Of a stretch of DNA of 30,906 nt, positions 16,918 to 26,114 are shown one piece after another. The notes below the pieces were generated by a model, which worked only from the letters and a program-made list of their open reading frames with translations, had not been told where the DNA came from and searched no databases. Numbering within the stretch: the stretch's first letter is position 1; each line of letters starts with the position of its first letter. The position numbers and the translations under genes were made by a program. The stretch is from an uncultured Collinsella sp. GTDB lineage: Bacteria > Actinomycetota > Coriobacteriia > Coriobacteriales > Coriobacteriaceae. Location of the stretch: contig USFU01000004.1 in the NCBI GenBank assembly GCA_900554135.1, forward strand, positions 1 through 30,906, in the 5' to 3' direction.

Positions 16918-19900
16918 ATGTCTGTGTTTGATAAACTCAAGGCGTATTCACGTAAGCCTGCAGCCGTGATCCTCGCCACCGTGATGGCCACCTCGACCAT
17001 CCCCACCACCCCGATCGCCCAGGCCGTGACCGCTGCGTATGCGGAGAGCACGACGGCGCAGCCGGCGAAGGGTGCCGAGACGAAATCTGGCCATCATTCT
17101 TCCGCTGCAGCTGAGGTTTTTCGGGATTACCCCGCTATCCGCTTTATCTACGATTCATATGCAACGGATGGTCAAAAAACCGTTGACTATTTCCTTAGCA
17201 AGTCCGAGGCGGCCGAGACGGCAAAGAAAACAATTCAGGAAGCAATTCTTAGTGGCAAGAGTGCCTATAGCACCGAGATTCTGCATGCCGCAATTGATGA
17301 CGCCTTCAATAATCACATTCCCGAAGGCCGGATTGTTGCCAGCAAAGATGACGTTTTAGTTGATTACACGAGCATCAAGATTGAGGATGTTCAGGTTGAT
17401 ACCGTAAAGCTGCTCAGCGCTGATACCGGATTTGCCGTTGATTCCGCCGATGGCGGCTGGAAGCTCACCGCTCCTGAGAAAGACCTTGCCAGCGCGCAGA
17501 TTGGTATGGACATTAAGTCCGTTAAGTTTTCGTACAACTTTACGTATAAATACACGACCAAGAGCGATGAGCAGGAGCCTAGCAATCCGGGTACCGGTGG
17601 CGACACGGGCTCAGGCTCTGAGGAAAATAGCGGAGCAGACGCTTCGAGCCAGGCCATTACTAATGAAAACACCACCGGCTCGGTGTTCGCTACTGGTGAG
17701 GCCAAGGGCAACGTGCTCACGGCTGAACAGAAGGATTTAAACGGACTTCGTGTTGATGGCTATCTGTTCAGCGAGGACTATTGGCGATTCGTGGGAGCAA
17801 ATCTTCCCAGCGTTAAGGCTGATCCTGTTACGCTTACGTATGGTGCTAAAGACAATCCCGAGGCCACGATCGCTGATGTCGATGGTGCCCATTCTGGGCA
17901 GCTGAACGCTACGTTCGAAAATGGCAAGAAGACCACCGAGAACGATTATTACAAGGCCGAGCTGGTTAATGAAGATGGTGCTTGGAAGGTAAAGTTCACC
18001 CCCAAGAAGGTCTTCTCTGCTGCTGAAAACCCGGACGGCGTGAGCGTTAACGTTAAATGGGCTTACCCTGATGGCACTGCTATCGATGGCGTCCAGACTC
18101 CTGTGACGGTCAGCGCAATCAATAAGTGCCCGATTGACAAACTGTCGCTGCCCGGTGACAAGGATGGTAAATACGCCTATCGTATCAAGGACGCGCAACA
18201 GAAGAAGATTTTGAAGGACGCTAATGACGCCGTTAAGCAGGCGGTTAAGGCCATTGACGGAAAAGAGCCGTCCGAGAACTACTACTCTTCCGTTGAGCTT
18301 GATGTTGACGCTAAGGGCGCAGCGAATAGCAGTACTGCTCTCACCTTCACCGTCAATCCAGACGAGAAGGCTGTGGCCGCATACGCGAACTTTAATGTAA
18401 CGGATGTTCCTACCGCGAATATCGATGCTGTTGCAAGTGTTGGTTGGGATAAGACCGATTTGGTCGTCAAGTCTGATAATGGCGGCTCTAATTCAAAGCT
18501 TTCCTATGAGGATTATTCTAAAAATGGTGCCTGGCTTAATGGCAACGGAACGAAGCATGACGGTAAGGTGACGGCTAGTTGGACAGACTATGCACTTTCC
18601 GATGAGGTTCCGGCTGAGATGTCCAAGCTCGGCAACGACCTCGAGATGAACATGAAGGAGGGCGTCTCTGAGAACAACCAGATGTATGCTCTCGATAGCG
18701 ACGGAGTCGTTACGCTCGTTACCGGTATCTGCTACCGTCGTGATACGTGGGCTCCCGAGGTCAAATCTGCGGGCGTTGTGAATGCTGAAAAGAAGAGCGC
18801 CGCCCGTACCAAATCAATTACTGAGGAGCTCGAGGCTAACCGCACTTACGTCACAAAGAATCTTCAGGTCGATGTAACTATTGTCGATGGCTACAACAAT
18901 TCGGATAAGTCTGGCCTTAAAGATGACTCCGTAAAGATGAAGTATAAATTTGGGACGAATGACCGAAGCGATACGGGAAACGATAAGGAGGTCACGCCAG
19001 ATTCTTCCGATAAGGGCACCTTTGTTTTTGATTTGTCCAAGTACGGCGCGAATCAGCGTATCAACTCCAACAATATGAAGGTCAGCGCATACGATAACGC
19101 CGGCAACCATATCGATGAAGTTGGCGTTCTCGAGGCGGCGGACACGCCGATGAAGTATCTCGAGCTTGTTCAGAATGCTGAGGCTCCTACGGTTACCGCG
19201 GCTTTTGACAACAACAACGTTCAGCGCGAAGCAAACGGTCGCGGATACTACAACGCTAACCGTACTTTCACTGTCTCGGTCACCGACCCCTTCTTTAGTT
19301 ATGTTCAGCGCTATGATTCGGATCAGGTTATCGCGACGCTTGAAGACGGCGGCGAAACGACCACAATTACCCCTGGCATGCTCACTCGTTCGAACGGGGA
19401 CACGTGGACCTATTCCTACACCTTCGGTGCTAAGGGCGATGCGGACTGCAAGGTTTCTGCGGTTAACTACGCAAATCTTGCTGGCACCACTGCTGCCCAA
19501 ACCTTCTCTGGCGACACCTTCACCATCGATAAGACCGCTCCTAAGCTGAATGTGTCTTGGAACACTGAGGCTGCTCAGAATGGTAAGTATTACAACGCTG
19601 CTCGTACGGCTACCATTACGGTTGAGGAGCACAACTTCGATCCGAACCTGTTCAAGATCGAGGCTCCGGTCTCTGCCGGCAACGGTGACGAGGCTACTCC
19701 TGCCCAGATCGGTGGCTGGTCCAGCAACGGCGATACCCACACCGCTACAGTGACCTTCCCGGGTCAGGGCGTCTACACGCTCTCCGTCTCCGGTGAGGAC
19801 CTGGCTTCCAACAAGTCCGAGTCCTACACCTCGCCTGAGTTCGTGATCGACACCATCAAGCCCAAGATCGACATCCAGAATGTCGTCAACCGCACGGCCT

Positions 19901-20970
19901 ACGCCGGTGAGGTCGCCCCGACCGCTGCCGTTCACGACACCAACCTTGCCGATGGCACCTCCATCGAGGTTTCCAAGATCAGCTACCCGCTGTCCAAGGA
20001 CGATCCGAACCCCTATGCGGGCGCCGCGATCAACACCTCGGCTACCGACAAGTCCGTGAGCTACCTCAACCCGGCCAAGACCAAGGGCAACGATGGCGTC
20101 TATACCCTGACCGTTCAGGCTATCGACCTGGCCGGTAACACCGAGTCCGAGGCCGTCACCTGGTCGGTCAACCGCTTTGGTTCGACCTACGTCATCTCCG
20201 ATAACACCGGCAAGATGCTCGACCAGTACCTCAAGAGCTCCAAGACCACCGATGTTAAGGTGACCGAGATCAACCCGTCCGGCCTTGATGACAACAAGAC
20301 CTCCGTCGAGCTGACCCGCGACACCAAAAACACCACGCTCAAGAGCGGTGACAACTACACCACCGATTCCGACACGTCGAGCGGTTGGAGCGAGTACAAC
20401 TACACCGTCAGCAAGTCCAACTACGACAAGGACGGCGCGTATCGCGTGCTGTTCCACAGCGAGGACGCCGCTGGCAACTCCTCCGAGAACACCATGGAGG
20501 GCAAGAACGCCAAGAAGTCCGGCGCTGCTGCCGAGATCAACTTCGCCGTTGACGACACCGCGCCCATCGCTTCTTTCGTCGACCTTGCCTCCAACGGTAA
20601 GTACGAGGAGTCCTCGCACAAGGCCAAGGTGAGCTTCGAGGACAACCTCAAGCTTTCGAAGGCTCAGATCAAGGTAAACGGCAAGACCGTGGCCACCTTC
20701 ACGGCCGACCAGCTCGAGAAGAGCCCGATCCGCGAGTTCACGCTCGACGGTAGCTCCTCCAAGCAGGACGTCACCGTTGTCGCTTGGGACGCCGCGGGCA
20801 ACAAGTCCAAGGAGCTTAAGGCTACGGGCGTGCTCGTCACCAACGACTCCTTCGTTCTGTGGATGAACAACCTGCCGCTTATGGTTGGCACCATCGTCGC
20901 GATCGTCGTCGTCGCTGGCGGTATCTACATGGTCGTCGCCAAGAAGCGCAAGGAGAACGAGGAGAAGTAA
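16918..20970 (+). CDS. Large Ig-like surface protein, membrane-anchored
   Basis: 1350 residues. A signal peptide covers about 1-42 (basic start, hydrophobic core, AYA-E cleavage site likely). The body contains several bacterial Ig-like modules marked by D-x-A-G-N or D-L-A-[GS]-N loops at about 724, 960, 1070, 1183 and 1291, and by IDKTAP, IDTIKP and VDDTAP linkers near 870, 977 and 1211. A membrane helix at about 1320-1341 ends in a basic tail (KKRKENEEK). No LPxTG motif is seen, so it stays in the membrane and is not sortase-linked. Codon use is unlike the neighbours from about 17050 to 19560 (many A/T-ending codons) and host-like after that. It is the last gene of the operon, 17 bases after the repeat protein, and ends at a terminator. 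A role as adhesin or cell-surface sensor fits. Confidence 0.85.
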   Translation: MSVFDKLKAYSRKPAAVILATVMATSTIPTTPIAQAVTAAYAESTTAQPAKGAETKSGHHSSAAAEVFRDYPAIRFIYDSYATDGQKTVDYFLSKSEAAETAKKTIQEAILSGKSAYSTEILHAAIDDAFNNHIPEGRIVASKDDVLVDYTSIKIEDVQVDTVKLLSADTGFAVDSADGGWKLTAPEKDLASAQIGMDIKSVKFSYNFTYKYTTKSDEQEPSNPGTGGDTGSGSEENSGADASSQAITNENTTGSVFATGEAKGNVLTAEQKDLNGLRVDGYLFSEDYWRFVGANLPSVKADPVTLTYGAKDNPEATIADVDGAHSGQLNATFENGKKTTENDYYKAELVNEDGAWKVKFTPKKVFSAAENPDGVSVNVKWAYPDGTAIDGVQTPVTVSAINKCPIDKLSLPGDKDGKYAYRIKDAQQKKILKDANDAVKQAVKAIDGKEPSENYYSSVELDVDAKGAANSSTALTFTVNPDEKAVAAYANFNVTDVPTANIDAVASVGWDKTDLVVKSDNGGSNSKLSYEDYSKNGAWLNGNGTKHDGKVTASWTDYALSDEVPAEMSKLGNDLEMNMKEGVSENNQMYALDSDGVVTLVTGICYRRDTWAPEVKSAGVVNAEKKSAARTKSITEELEANRTYVTKNLQVDVTIVDGYNNSDKSGLKDDSVKMKYKFGTNDRSDTGNDKEVTPDSSDKGTFVFDLSKYGANQRINSNNMKVSAYDNAGNHIDEVGVLEAADTPMKYLELVQNAEAPTVTAAFDNNNVQREANGRGYYNANRTFTVSVTDPFFSYVQRYDSDQVIATLEDGGETTTITPGMLTRSNGDTWTYSYTFGAKGDADCKVSAVNYANLAGTTAAQTFSGDTFTIDKTAPKLNVSWNTEAAQNGKYYNAARTATITVEEHNFDPNLFKIEAPVSAGNGDEATPAQIGGWSSNGDTHTATVTFPGQGVYTLSVSGEDLASNKSESYTSPEFVIDTIKPKIDIQNVVNRTAYAGEVAPTAAVHDTNLADGTSIEVSKISYPLSKDDPNPYAGAAINTSATDKSVSYLNPAKTKGNDGVYTLTVQAIDLAGNTESEAVTWSVNRFGSTYVISDNTGKMLDQYLKSSKTTDVKVTEINPSGLDDNKTSVELTRDTKNTTLKSGDNYTTDSDTSSGWSEYNYTVSKSNYDKDGAYRVLFHSEDAAGNSSENTMEGKNAKKSGAAAEINFAVDDTAPIASFVDLASNGKYEESSHKAKVSFEDNLKLSKAQIKVNGKTVATFTADQLEKSPIREFTLDGSSSKQDVTVVAWDAAGNKSKELKATGVLVTNDSFVLWMNNLPLMVGTIVAIVVVAGGIYMVVAKKRKENEEK

Positions 20971-21007
20971 GCTCTTCGCAAGACGCTTGTGCATCTGTGA
21001 GCTTTAC

Positions 21008-21044
21008 GGCGCCTTGCCCCACTGCTGGGCGGGGCGCCATTTTT
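21008..21044 (+). terminator. Rho-independent terminator of the FHA-PP2C-kinase operon
   Basis: GGCGCC (21008-21013) pairs with GGCGCC (21033-21038), extended inside by GCCC with GGGC, and is followed by A and a run of five T (21040-21044). Confidence 0.85.
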
Positions 21045-21063
21045 GTTAGGAAAGGATTGATCG

Positions 21064-22632
21064 ATGAGTTCCAAACAGGCACTGTGCCCGTTTTGCGGAC
21101 AGCCGGTCGATGAGGGAATGCGTTGCTGCCCGTTTTGCGGGGCGCCGCTGAGTGCGGGCGAGGATGCTGTGGTGGATGTTGGGTCGCACGCTGCCGGCAC
21201 TGACGGGGCTACCGATGTTGCCACGCATGCTGCTGAGCCGGCCGCGAAGAAGCCTGGCCGTCGGTTTGCGAAAACTTCCGCGCCGGCCGCAAGCCCTGCC
21301 GAACAGGCTCCGACGGGGGAGGACGCGCTGTTCTCGCTCGATAACCTGGATGGCGATACGGGGGTCAACCCCAATGCCTCTGCCGGTAAGGGCGCTGTGA
21401 TCCCGCGCATGACGCCTCATCTGGATAACGCACGCGCCGCGGTCCGCAAGCCGCTGGCGAAAAAGATCGCGATTGCCGTGGCTGCCGTGCTGGTTGTTGC
21501 GGTGGTCGTGGGCGTTGGCGTGGCCTGGAAGGGCGATCAGGATCTTAAGCGCGAGGCACAGCAGGTTTCGGCCCAAAAGAAGAAGTCCGAAAGCAAGCTC
21601 GACCTTATGGGCGGCGACCGCAAGATTAAGGCGCAAGCCAAGGCGGGCCTGGGCGGCGACGCGATGGTATGCGACGGCTCGTATCTGTATTATGCGGATG
21701 GCTCGCATATCCTGGCGCGCAAGGCTTCGGGCACCAAAGCCGTGGATGCGACCGTGCTCACCAAGACCACCGCGAAGCACCTGAACGTTTGCGACGGCGA
21801 TCTGTATTATGCGGACGGTGCCAGCGTCATGAAGATTGAGGACGTTGCCGAGTGTGCCAAGCAGGCGGGCGGCAAGGACAAGTCCAAGGTCAAGGTCAAG
21901 ACGGTGGCGACACTCGAGGGCGATGTTGAGGGGCTTGTCGTACGCGATGGCACCGCCGTTGCCATGACGCTCAAGGACGGCAAGGCCTGTGTGTGGCGTC
22001 TCGACAAGGACGCGGCTCACCTGGTGGCCGCCCAGCCGGCATCGAGCGCCTGGCTGTTTGCCGATGACACCCATTGCGATGTGGTGGTTGCCACCGATAC
22101 GGGTTGGACCGTGTGCGAGGCGACGCTTGCCGACGTTTCGTCTGCCGCGGAGATTACGCTTGAGCAGGAGAATGCCGAGGCCGAGGCAGAGCATCCGCAA
22201 GAGACGCACGGCCCCTTTGGTTCGTACGTTGCCGGCTCCGAGCAGCTCAAGAATGCATTCTTTGGCGAGGGCACGCTCTATGCCGTGCTGACGGGCACCG
22301 ATGGGCACACCACGCTTTCGCGCTGCACCCAGGGCGGCACGTTTAGCTCGTTTGACGCTTATGCCGATGCGGGCCGCCTGTGGGCCAATAGCCACGGTTG
22401 CGCACTCGTGCTCTCGGGAGGCGAGCTCGGTTGGATCGATGCGAGCTCGGGCCTTTCGAGTGACTACGACAAGGTTGCCGACAAGGCCGGGCTCGACCTC
22501 GATCCTTCAACCTCGGCGTTGTGGCTCAACGGCACGACGCTCTTTGTGGCAGATAATAGTGGCAAGTCTTCTACGCTTTGGGCGCTCGACACCTCGGCCG
22601 AGAACCCCAAGCTCGTCAAGATCGCACAATAA
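21064..22632 (+). CDS. Zinc-ribbon membrane protein with propeller-like outer domain
   Basis: 522 residues. The zinc ribbon has Cys8, Cys11, Cys22 and Cys25 (LCPFCG, CCPFCG). A 100-residue Ala/Pro/Asp linker leads to a transmembrane helix at about 133-155. The outer region (about 165-522) has repeated short strands of the type VCDGSYLYYADG, VCDGDLYYADG, FFGEGTLYAVL, LWLNGTTLFVAD, which resemble the blades of DUF5050-like beta-propellers. The first two are near-copies about 45 residues apart. No catalytic motif is visible. It starts after AGGAAAGGA, 20 bases past the terminator of the previous operon, and no palindrome precedes it, so its promoter is unclear; readthrough is possible. 22660 follows after 27 bases. 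Confidence 0.83.
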   Translation: MSSKQALCPFCGQPVDEGMRCCPFCGAPLSAGEDAVVDVGSHAAGTDGATDVATHAAEPAAKKPGRRFAKTSAPAASPAEQAPTGEDALFSLDNLDGDTGVNPNASAGKGAVIPRMTPHLDNARAAVRKPLAKKIAIAVAAVLVVAVVVGVGVAWKGDQDLKREAQQVSAQKKKSESKLDLMGGDRKIKAQAKAGLGGDAMVCDGSYLYYADGSHILARKASGTKAVDATVLTKTTAKHLNVCDGDLYYADGASVMKIEDVAECAKQAGGKDKSKVKVKTVATLEGDVEGLVVRDGTAVAMTLKDGKACVWRLDKDAAHLVAAQPASSAWLFADDTHCDVVVATDTGWTVCEATLADVSSAAEITLEQENAEAEAEHPQETHGPFGSYVAGSEQLKNAFFGEGTLYAVLTGTDGHTTLSRCTQGGTFSSFDAYADAGRLWANSHGCALVLSGGELGWIDASSGLSSDYDKVADKAGLDLDPSTSALWLNGTTLFVADNSGKSSTLWALDTSAENPKLVKIAQ

Positions 22633-22659
22633 GGCGCCTGGCGCCGGAAAGGACCCATC

Positions 22660-23565
22660 ATGTTTTGTGGTCACTGCGGATACAACAACCCCAATACCAG
22701 CAAGTTTTGCTTAAAGTGCGGCTCTGAACTTGCCAAGTACATGCCCGGTGGTGCCTCTGCCGCCGCCGCGGCCACGCTTCGTACTCCTGCTCAGCAGCAG
22801 CGCCCCGTGCAGGCGCCTGGTGCGCAGACGGGTATGGGCGCTCAGCGCCCCGCTGCGGCTCCGATGCCGCAGACGGCTCGTCCTGGCATGGCACCCATGG
22901 CGCAGCCCCAGATGCCGCAGGCTGGTCGTCCTGCTGCCGGTATGGCTCCCCAGCAGCCGATGCAGCGTCCCGCCCGTACTTCGCACAACCGTCCGTCCAA
23001 TATCCCGGACGCCGGCCCTGCCGTGCGTCCCGGCTCGCATCCCGCTGCTGCCCCTGCGCCCGCTCCTGCCGGCGCCAACGGTAACGTGGTGATTCCCCGT
23101 GGTCCTGTGGCAGGCGCTAACCAGCCGGCTGCCGGCTACAACCAGCCCAACGCGGTCTATAACCGTCCCAGCACGGGCGTGACGGTGCTCGACGATCTCA
23201 TGGCGTCCTCGGACCATCCGTCGTCCTCCGAGCTGCCGCGCATCGCCTCCGATGTGCCGCGTTCTGCCTATGGTCCGCGTATGGCACTGATCCGCGAGCG
23301 CGGAACCCGCTATGACATTACCGAGTTCCCCGCCACGGTGGGCAAGGGCTCGGCGGCAAATGTCCGCATCGAGGGCAACACGGCTATTTCGCGCGTGCAC
23401 TTGCTGGTGCGCTACACGGGCCAATGCTTTGCCGTGGAGGACAAGAACTCTACCAACGGCACGTGCATCAACGGCAACCGCCTGGAGCCCGGCGAGCTCG
23501 TCAAGCTCAAGAACGGCGATAAGCTCAAGATGGGCAACGAGGTCTTTACGGTCGAGATTCGTTAA
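22660..23565 (+). CDS. Zinc-ribbon FHA protein
   Basis: 301 residues, soluble. The N-terminal ribbon has Cys3, Cys6, Cys17 and Cys20 (MFCGHCGY, FCLKCG). Residues 30-165 form a Pro/Ala/Met/Gln-rich linker. Near residue 172 is STGVTVLDD, a match to the TTVLD motif of the FHA protein at 11828. The C-terminal FHA domain (about 208-301) has SRVH and NSTNGT. It is the only protein in the window that joins a zinc ribbon to an FHA domain, and so links the two protein families of this locus. It probably shares a transcript with 21064 and ends at the terminator at 23604. Confidence 0.9.
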   Translation: MFCGHCGYNNPNTSKFCLKCGSELAKYMPGGASAAAAATLRTPAQQQRPVQAPGAQTGMGAQRPAAAPMPQTARPGMAPMAQPQMPQAGRPAAGMAPQQPMQRPARTSHNRPSNIPDAGPAVRPGSHPAAAPAPAPAGANGNVVIPRGPVAGANQPAAGYNQPNAVYNRPSTGVTVLDDLMASSDHPSSSELPRIASDVPRSAYGPRMALIRERGTRYDITEFPATVGKGSAANVRIEGNTAISRVHLLVRYTGQCFAVEDKNSTNGTCINGNRLEPGELVKLKNGDKLKMGNEVFTVEIR

Positions 23566-23603
23566 CAGATAACGGTCTGTACCAGGTAAAACGTTGTAGA
23601 CGA

Positions 23604-23635
23604 GCGACGGCAGGTAAAAAACTTGCCGTCGCTTT
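23604..23635 (+). terminator. Rho-independent terminator
   Basis: GCGACGGCA (23604-23612) pairs with TGCCGTCGC (23624-23632), with further weak pairs inside and TTT after it. It separates the zinc-ribbon FHA gene from palindrome site 4, which begins four bases later. Confidence 0.8.
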
Positions 23636-23638
23636 CCA

Positions 23639-23650
23639 TGTTGCGCAACA
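23639..23650 (+). promoter_or_regulatory. TGTTGCGCAACA palindrome, site 4
   Basis: Perfect palindrome 95 bp before the start at 23746, followed by ACTTTCGA. GATTCT at 23673-23678 is a weak -10-like hexamer 22 bp downstream. Confidence 0.75.
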
Positions 23651-23745
23651 ACTTTCGAGTTTTTGGACGGATGATTCTAACTGTCAAAGGTGAACGAGCG
23701 GACGCGGTATCGAGCCCGGCCGCTCCCTTAAGAAAGGGGAATGAA

Positions 23746-24648
23746 ATGTTCTGTCCTCATTGTGGAGCCCAGCAGCCCGATGGCGCCGTCTTCTGCGGTA
23801 ACTGCGGTCAGTCTATGGTCGGTGCTTCTTCTGCGCCGCAGGCAGCTCCTGCCCGTCAGGCTCCGGCTCCGCAGCAGCCTTTTGCCGCGCCCGCACCTGC
23901 ACCCTCCGCGCATCACGGGCTTGGCAGCTCCGGTTCCAACTTCCAGGGTACACTGTCGGCGGCGACAGGCTTTGGCAAGCGTTCCCTCGCCATGCTTGGC
24001 GGCGCCGTGGCATCGTTCGTCTGCATGTTCCAGCCGTGGGTCGCGCTGCCGTTTGCCGACAAGGGCCTCGACTATGCCCTGCAGCAGGCTGCGAGCGGCT
24101 CGAGCACCGCTATGATCGAGCAGCAGCTGGGCGGCGCCTTCAAGGCATTCATCAACACCTCGTTCGATATGCCGCACGTCTTTAGCCTTTCCGGTAGCCT
24201 GCGTGGTATCGCATCGGCGGCCAATACCTATATTACGCAGATGTCGAGCTATGCCGATCTTCCGGCACTGCAGCAGGCCCAGAGCGCCGTGGGCTCCATT
24301 AATCTGGCGGCCAACGTCCTTACCATCTTCTTTGTGCTGTGGATTGCCTGCCTGGCTGCACTGATTGCCGGCGTTGTCCTCAAGTTTGTCAAGAAGAACG
24401 ACGTCGTTCTGATTGCCGCTTTTGGCGCCACTGCCGCCATTTCGCTGGTCTGCGTGATCGCGTCCTTTGTCGTTAATGGTCAGATCGAGAGCAACCTGGT
24501 TTCGGCTTTTACCTCGATGGGTAGCAGCAGCACGGCCGGAATCATCGCGTCCATCAAGCCGTTTATCCAGCCTGCATTCGGCGCCATCCTCACGCTCATC
24601 TTTTCGGCTGCCGGCCTGGTGTGCTCCTTTGTCCTCAAGGAGGACTAA
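23746..24648 (+). CDS. Zinc-ribbon protein with four transmembrane helices, paralogue of 8564-9427
   Basis: 300 residues. Cys3, Cys6, Cys17 and Cys20 form the ribbon (MFCPHCGAQ, FCGNCG). After a Pro/Ala/Gln linker come a helix ending in FQPWVAL, a loop of about 110 residues that is probably outside the cell, and three helices (near NVLTIFFVLWIACLAALIAG, VVLIAAFGATAAISLVCVIA and AFGAILTLIFSAAGLVCSFV). Plan and length match the protein at 8564-9427. The start at 23746 follows AAAGGGGA. Upstream in-frame codons are passed over because they would run through the palindrome and lack a ribosome binding site. Function unknown. Confidence 0.85.
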   Translation: MFCPHCGAQQPDGAVFCGNCGQSMVGASSAPQAAPARQAPAPQQPFAAPAPAPSAHHGLGSSGSNFQGTLSAATGFGKRSLAMLGGAVASFVCMFQPWVALPFADKGLDYALQQAASGSSTAMIEQQLGGAFKAFINTSFDMPHVFSLSGSLRGIASAANTYITQMSSYADLPALQQAQSAVGSINLAANVLTIFFVLWIACLAALIAGVVLKFVKKNDVVLIAAFGATAAISLVCVIASFVVNGQIESNLVSAFTSMGSSSTAGIIASIKPFIQPAFGAILTLIFSAAGLVCSFVLKED

Positions 24649-24708
24649 TTTCGTCGATACGCCTGCTGGCGGGCTAGACTCGGCCCCGTTTACAGGAGAC
24701 TATCGTAG

Positions 24709-24736
24709 GCCCTGCGGATCTTCCGCGGGGCCTTTT
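24709..24736 (+). terminator. Rho-independent terminator
   Basis: GGCCCTGCGG (24709-24718) pairs with CCGCGGGGCC (24723-24732) with one T-G pair, followed by TTTT. Confidence 0.83.
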
Positions 24737-24752
24737 GCTATGGCGTGGCAAT

Positions 24753-24764
24753 TGTTGCGCAACG
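24753..24764 (+). promoter_or_regulatory. TGTTGCGCAACG palindrome, site 5
   Basis: Eleven of 12 bases match the consensus. It lies 58 bp before the start at 24823, and TACACT at 24784-24789 is a good -10 hexamer 19 bp downstream. Confidence 0.72.
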
Positions 24765-24822
24765 TTGTGGGCGGAGCGCGGGTTACACTCTGAGTAACGG
24801 AATTGTTGTAAGGGAGAACCTT

Positions 24823-26037
24823 ATGTTTTGCACTAAATGCGGCTCGTACGTGCCCGACGGCCAGCACTTCTGCACCAGCTGCGGTGCCCCTATGGAGGAG
24901 TTTGGGCCCGCTGATGCTGCTCCGGCACAGCCGACGTACCAGCAGCCTGGTCAGACGCAGCAGGGCTATGGGCAGCCTGCTTCTGTAACGGACGCCAGCG
25001 ACTTGCCGCCCTATATGCCGCCGGTCGACGTGCCGGGTGTCTACGACATGGGTGCAGGCGGTCCTGGTCCGCAGGGCCCCAAAAAGAACGGTAAGAAGGC
25101 TGCACTGATCACCGTTGGTGTGCTGGTGGCTATCCTTGCGGGCGGTGGCGCCGGCTATTACTTTGGCGTGTATCGCCCGCAACAGGCCGAGATTGAGCGC
25201 ATCGAAAAGAAGAAGGAAGAAGAGGCCGTTAAGCACTCCAAGCACCCGGTGCGCATCACGGCGACCGGCATGCAGTGGGATACCGATACCGGCGCCACCA
25301 AGCTGCCGGTGCACGTGACGGGAACCGACGTTGACGGCAAGGACGTGGATACGGTCTTTTATGTCGACAGCGAGGGCAACGGTATCAAGCTCATGCAGGG
25401 CAACTACAGCCTTGCAGTGGCCGCGTCGCCCTTGGGTGCCGATGGCGAGATTTGGGACGTACCCAACGTTTCGGTGAGCATTAAGCTGGGCGACGCGCTC
25501 AAGAAGGGCGAGAAGCTCGACCTGCGCGAGAATGCCAAGTTTGAGCTCGGCGATCCGATCAATGCCGTGGACGTCGAGGCTGGCGAGATCACCATGGCGC
25601 AGAATTACGCGCGCCAGGGTGGCTGCGACGACAAGGACGAGGCCGACCGTCTGGCGGGCTTGGCTTCTTCGGCGCGTAACGGTGCGGTCGCGAGCTATAA
25701 CGCGGCCGTCTCGGAGGCGAGCCGCAAGAGCCGCACCTACGACGGCGACGTGTTTACGTTCGAAGTTCCCGAGGACTGGGAGAGCGACTGGGACGTAAAG
25801 ACCTCACAGGGTACGTACAGCGGCGTCAAGAACGGTTTGTGGGTCGATTACAAGATCGTCCACGATGGCTACACGGTGGGAACGCTGATGATCTCCAACC
25901 ACTTCAGCTCGGGGTTTAACACGATCGGGAAGACGAACAACGTGGGTAAATCGACCAATCTGTGGCTCGGATCGTACGATTCGCTTTCGGGCGACTCCGA
26001 TTGGGAGTACATCATCGATTCGATCTACATTAAATAG
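24823..26037 (+). CDS. Zinc-ribbon membrane protein with outer beta-rich domain
   Basis: 404 residues. Ribbon Cys3, Cys6, Cys17 and Cys20 (MFCTKCGS, FCTSCG); Pro/Gln/Tyr linker to about 88; transmembrane helix at about 93-117; a charged Glu/Lys segment; then an outer region of about 270 residues. The last 100 residues start with YDGDVFTFEVPEDW, typical of a small beta-rich domain seen in secreted Gram-positive proteins, though I cannot name the family with confidence. The start at 24823 follows AAGGGAG. Single-gene unit: palindrome site 5 upstream and a terminator downstream. Confidence 0.82.
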   Translation: MFCTKCGSYVPDGQHFCTSCGAPMEEFGPADAAPAQPTYQQPGQTQQGYGQPASVTDASDLPPYMPPVDVPGVYDMGAGGPGPQGPKKNGKKAALITVGVLVAILAGGGAGYYFGVYRPQQAEIERIEKKKEEEAVKHSKHPVRITATGMQWDTDTGATKLPVHVTGTDVDGKDVDTVFYVDSEGNGIKLMQGNYSLAVAASPLGADGEIWDVPNVSVSIKLGDALKKGEKLDLRENAKFELGDPINAVDVEAGEITMAQNYARQGGCDDKDEADRLAGLASSARNGAVASYNAAVSEASRKSRTYDGDVFTFEVPEDWESDWDVKTSQGTYSGVKNGLWVDYKIVHDGYTVGTLMISNHFSSGFNTIGKTNNVGKSTNLWLGSYDSLSGDSDWEYIIDSIYIK

Positions 26038-26051
26038 TTTCGCTTACAAGA

Positions 26052-26090
26052 AAGTGCCCCGTTTCCCTGGTGGAAACGGGGCACTTCTTT
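26052..26090. terminator. Bidirectional terminator between convergent genes
   Basis: A perfect 15-bp stem: AAGTGCCCCGTTTCC (26052-26066) with GGAAACGGGGCACTT (26072-26086), loop CTGGT, followed by CTTT. It lies between the stop codons of 24823-26037 and the minus-strand gene 26115-28478 and probably serves both, better for the plus strand. Confidence 0.88.
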
Positions 26091-26114
26091 GTGCAATGAG
26101 AGTGGCGCTCGGCG

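Noticed and set aside
10822..20970. Type VII (ESX) secretion locus, suggested by FHA, PP2C and kinase genes
   Set aside because: No FtsK/EccC-type ATPase, WXG100 protein, EsaB/YukD or EccD-like membrane protein is present.
16918..20970. Sortase-anchored (LPxTG) protein
   Set aside because: The C-terminus has a helix and basic tail, but only NLPLMVG precedes it; no LPxTG-like signal.
18814..20994. Long minus-strand open frame opposite the Ig-like surface protein
   Set aside because: No ribosome binding site or recognisable domain; the plus-strand gene has a signal peptide, Ig loops and a membrane anchor.
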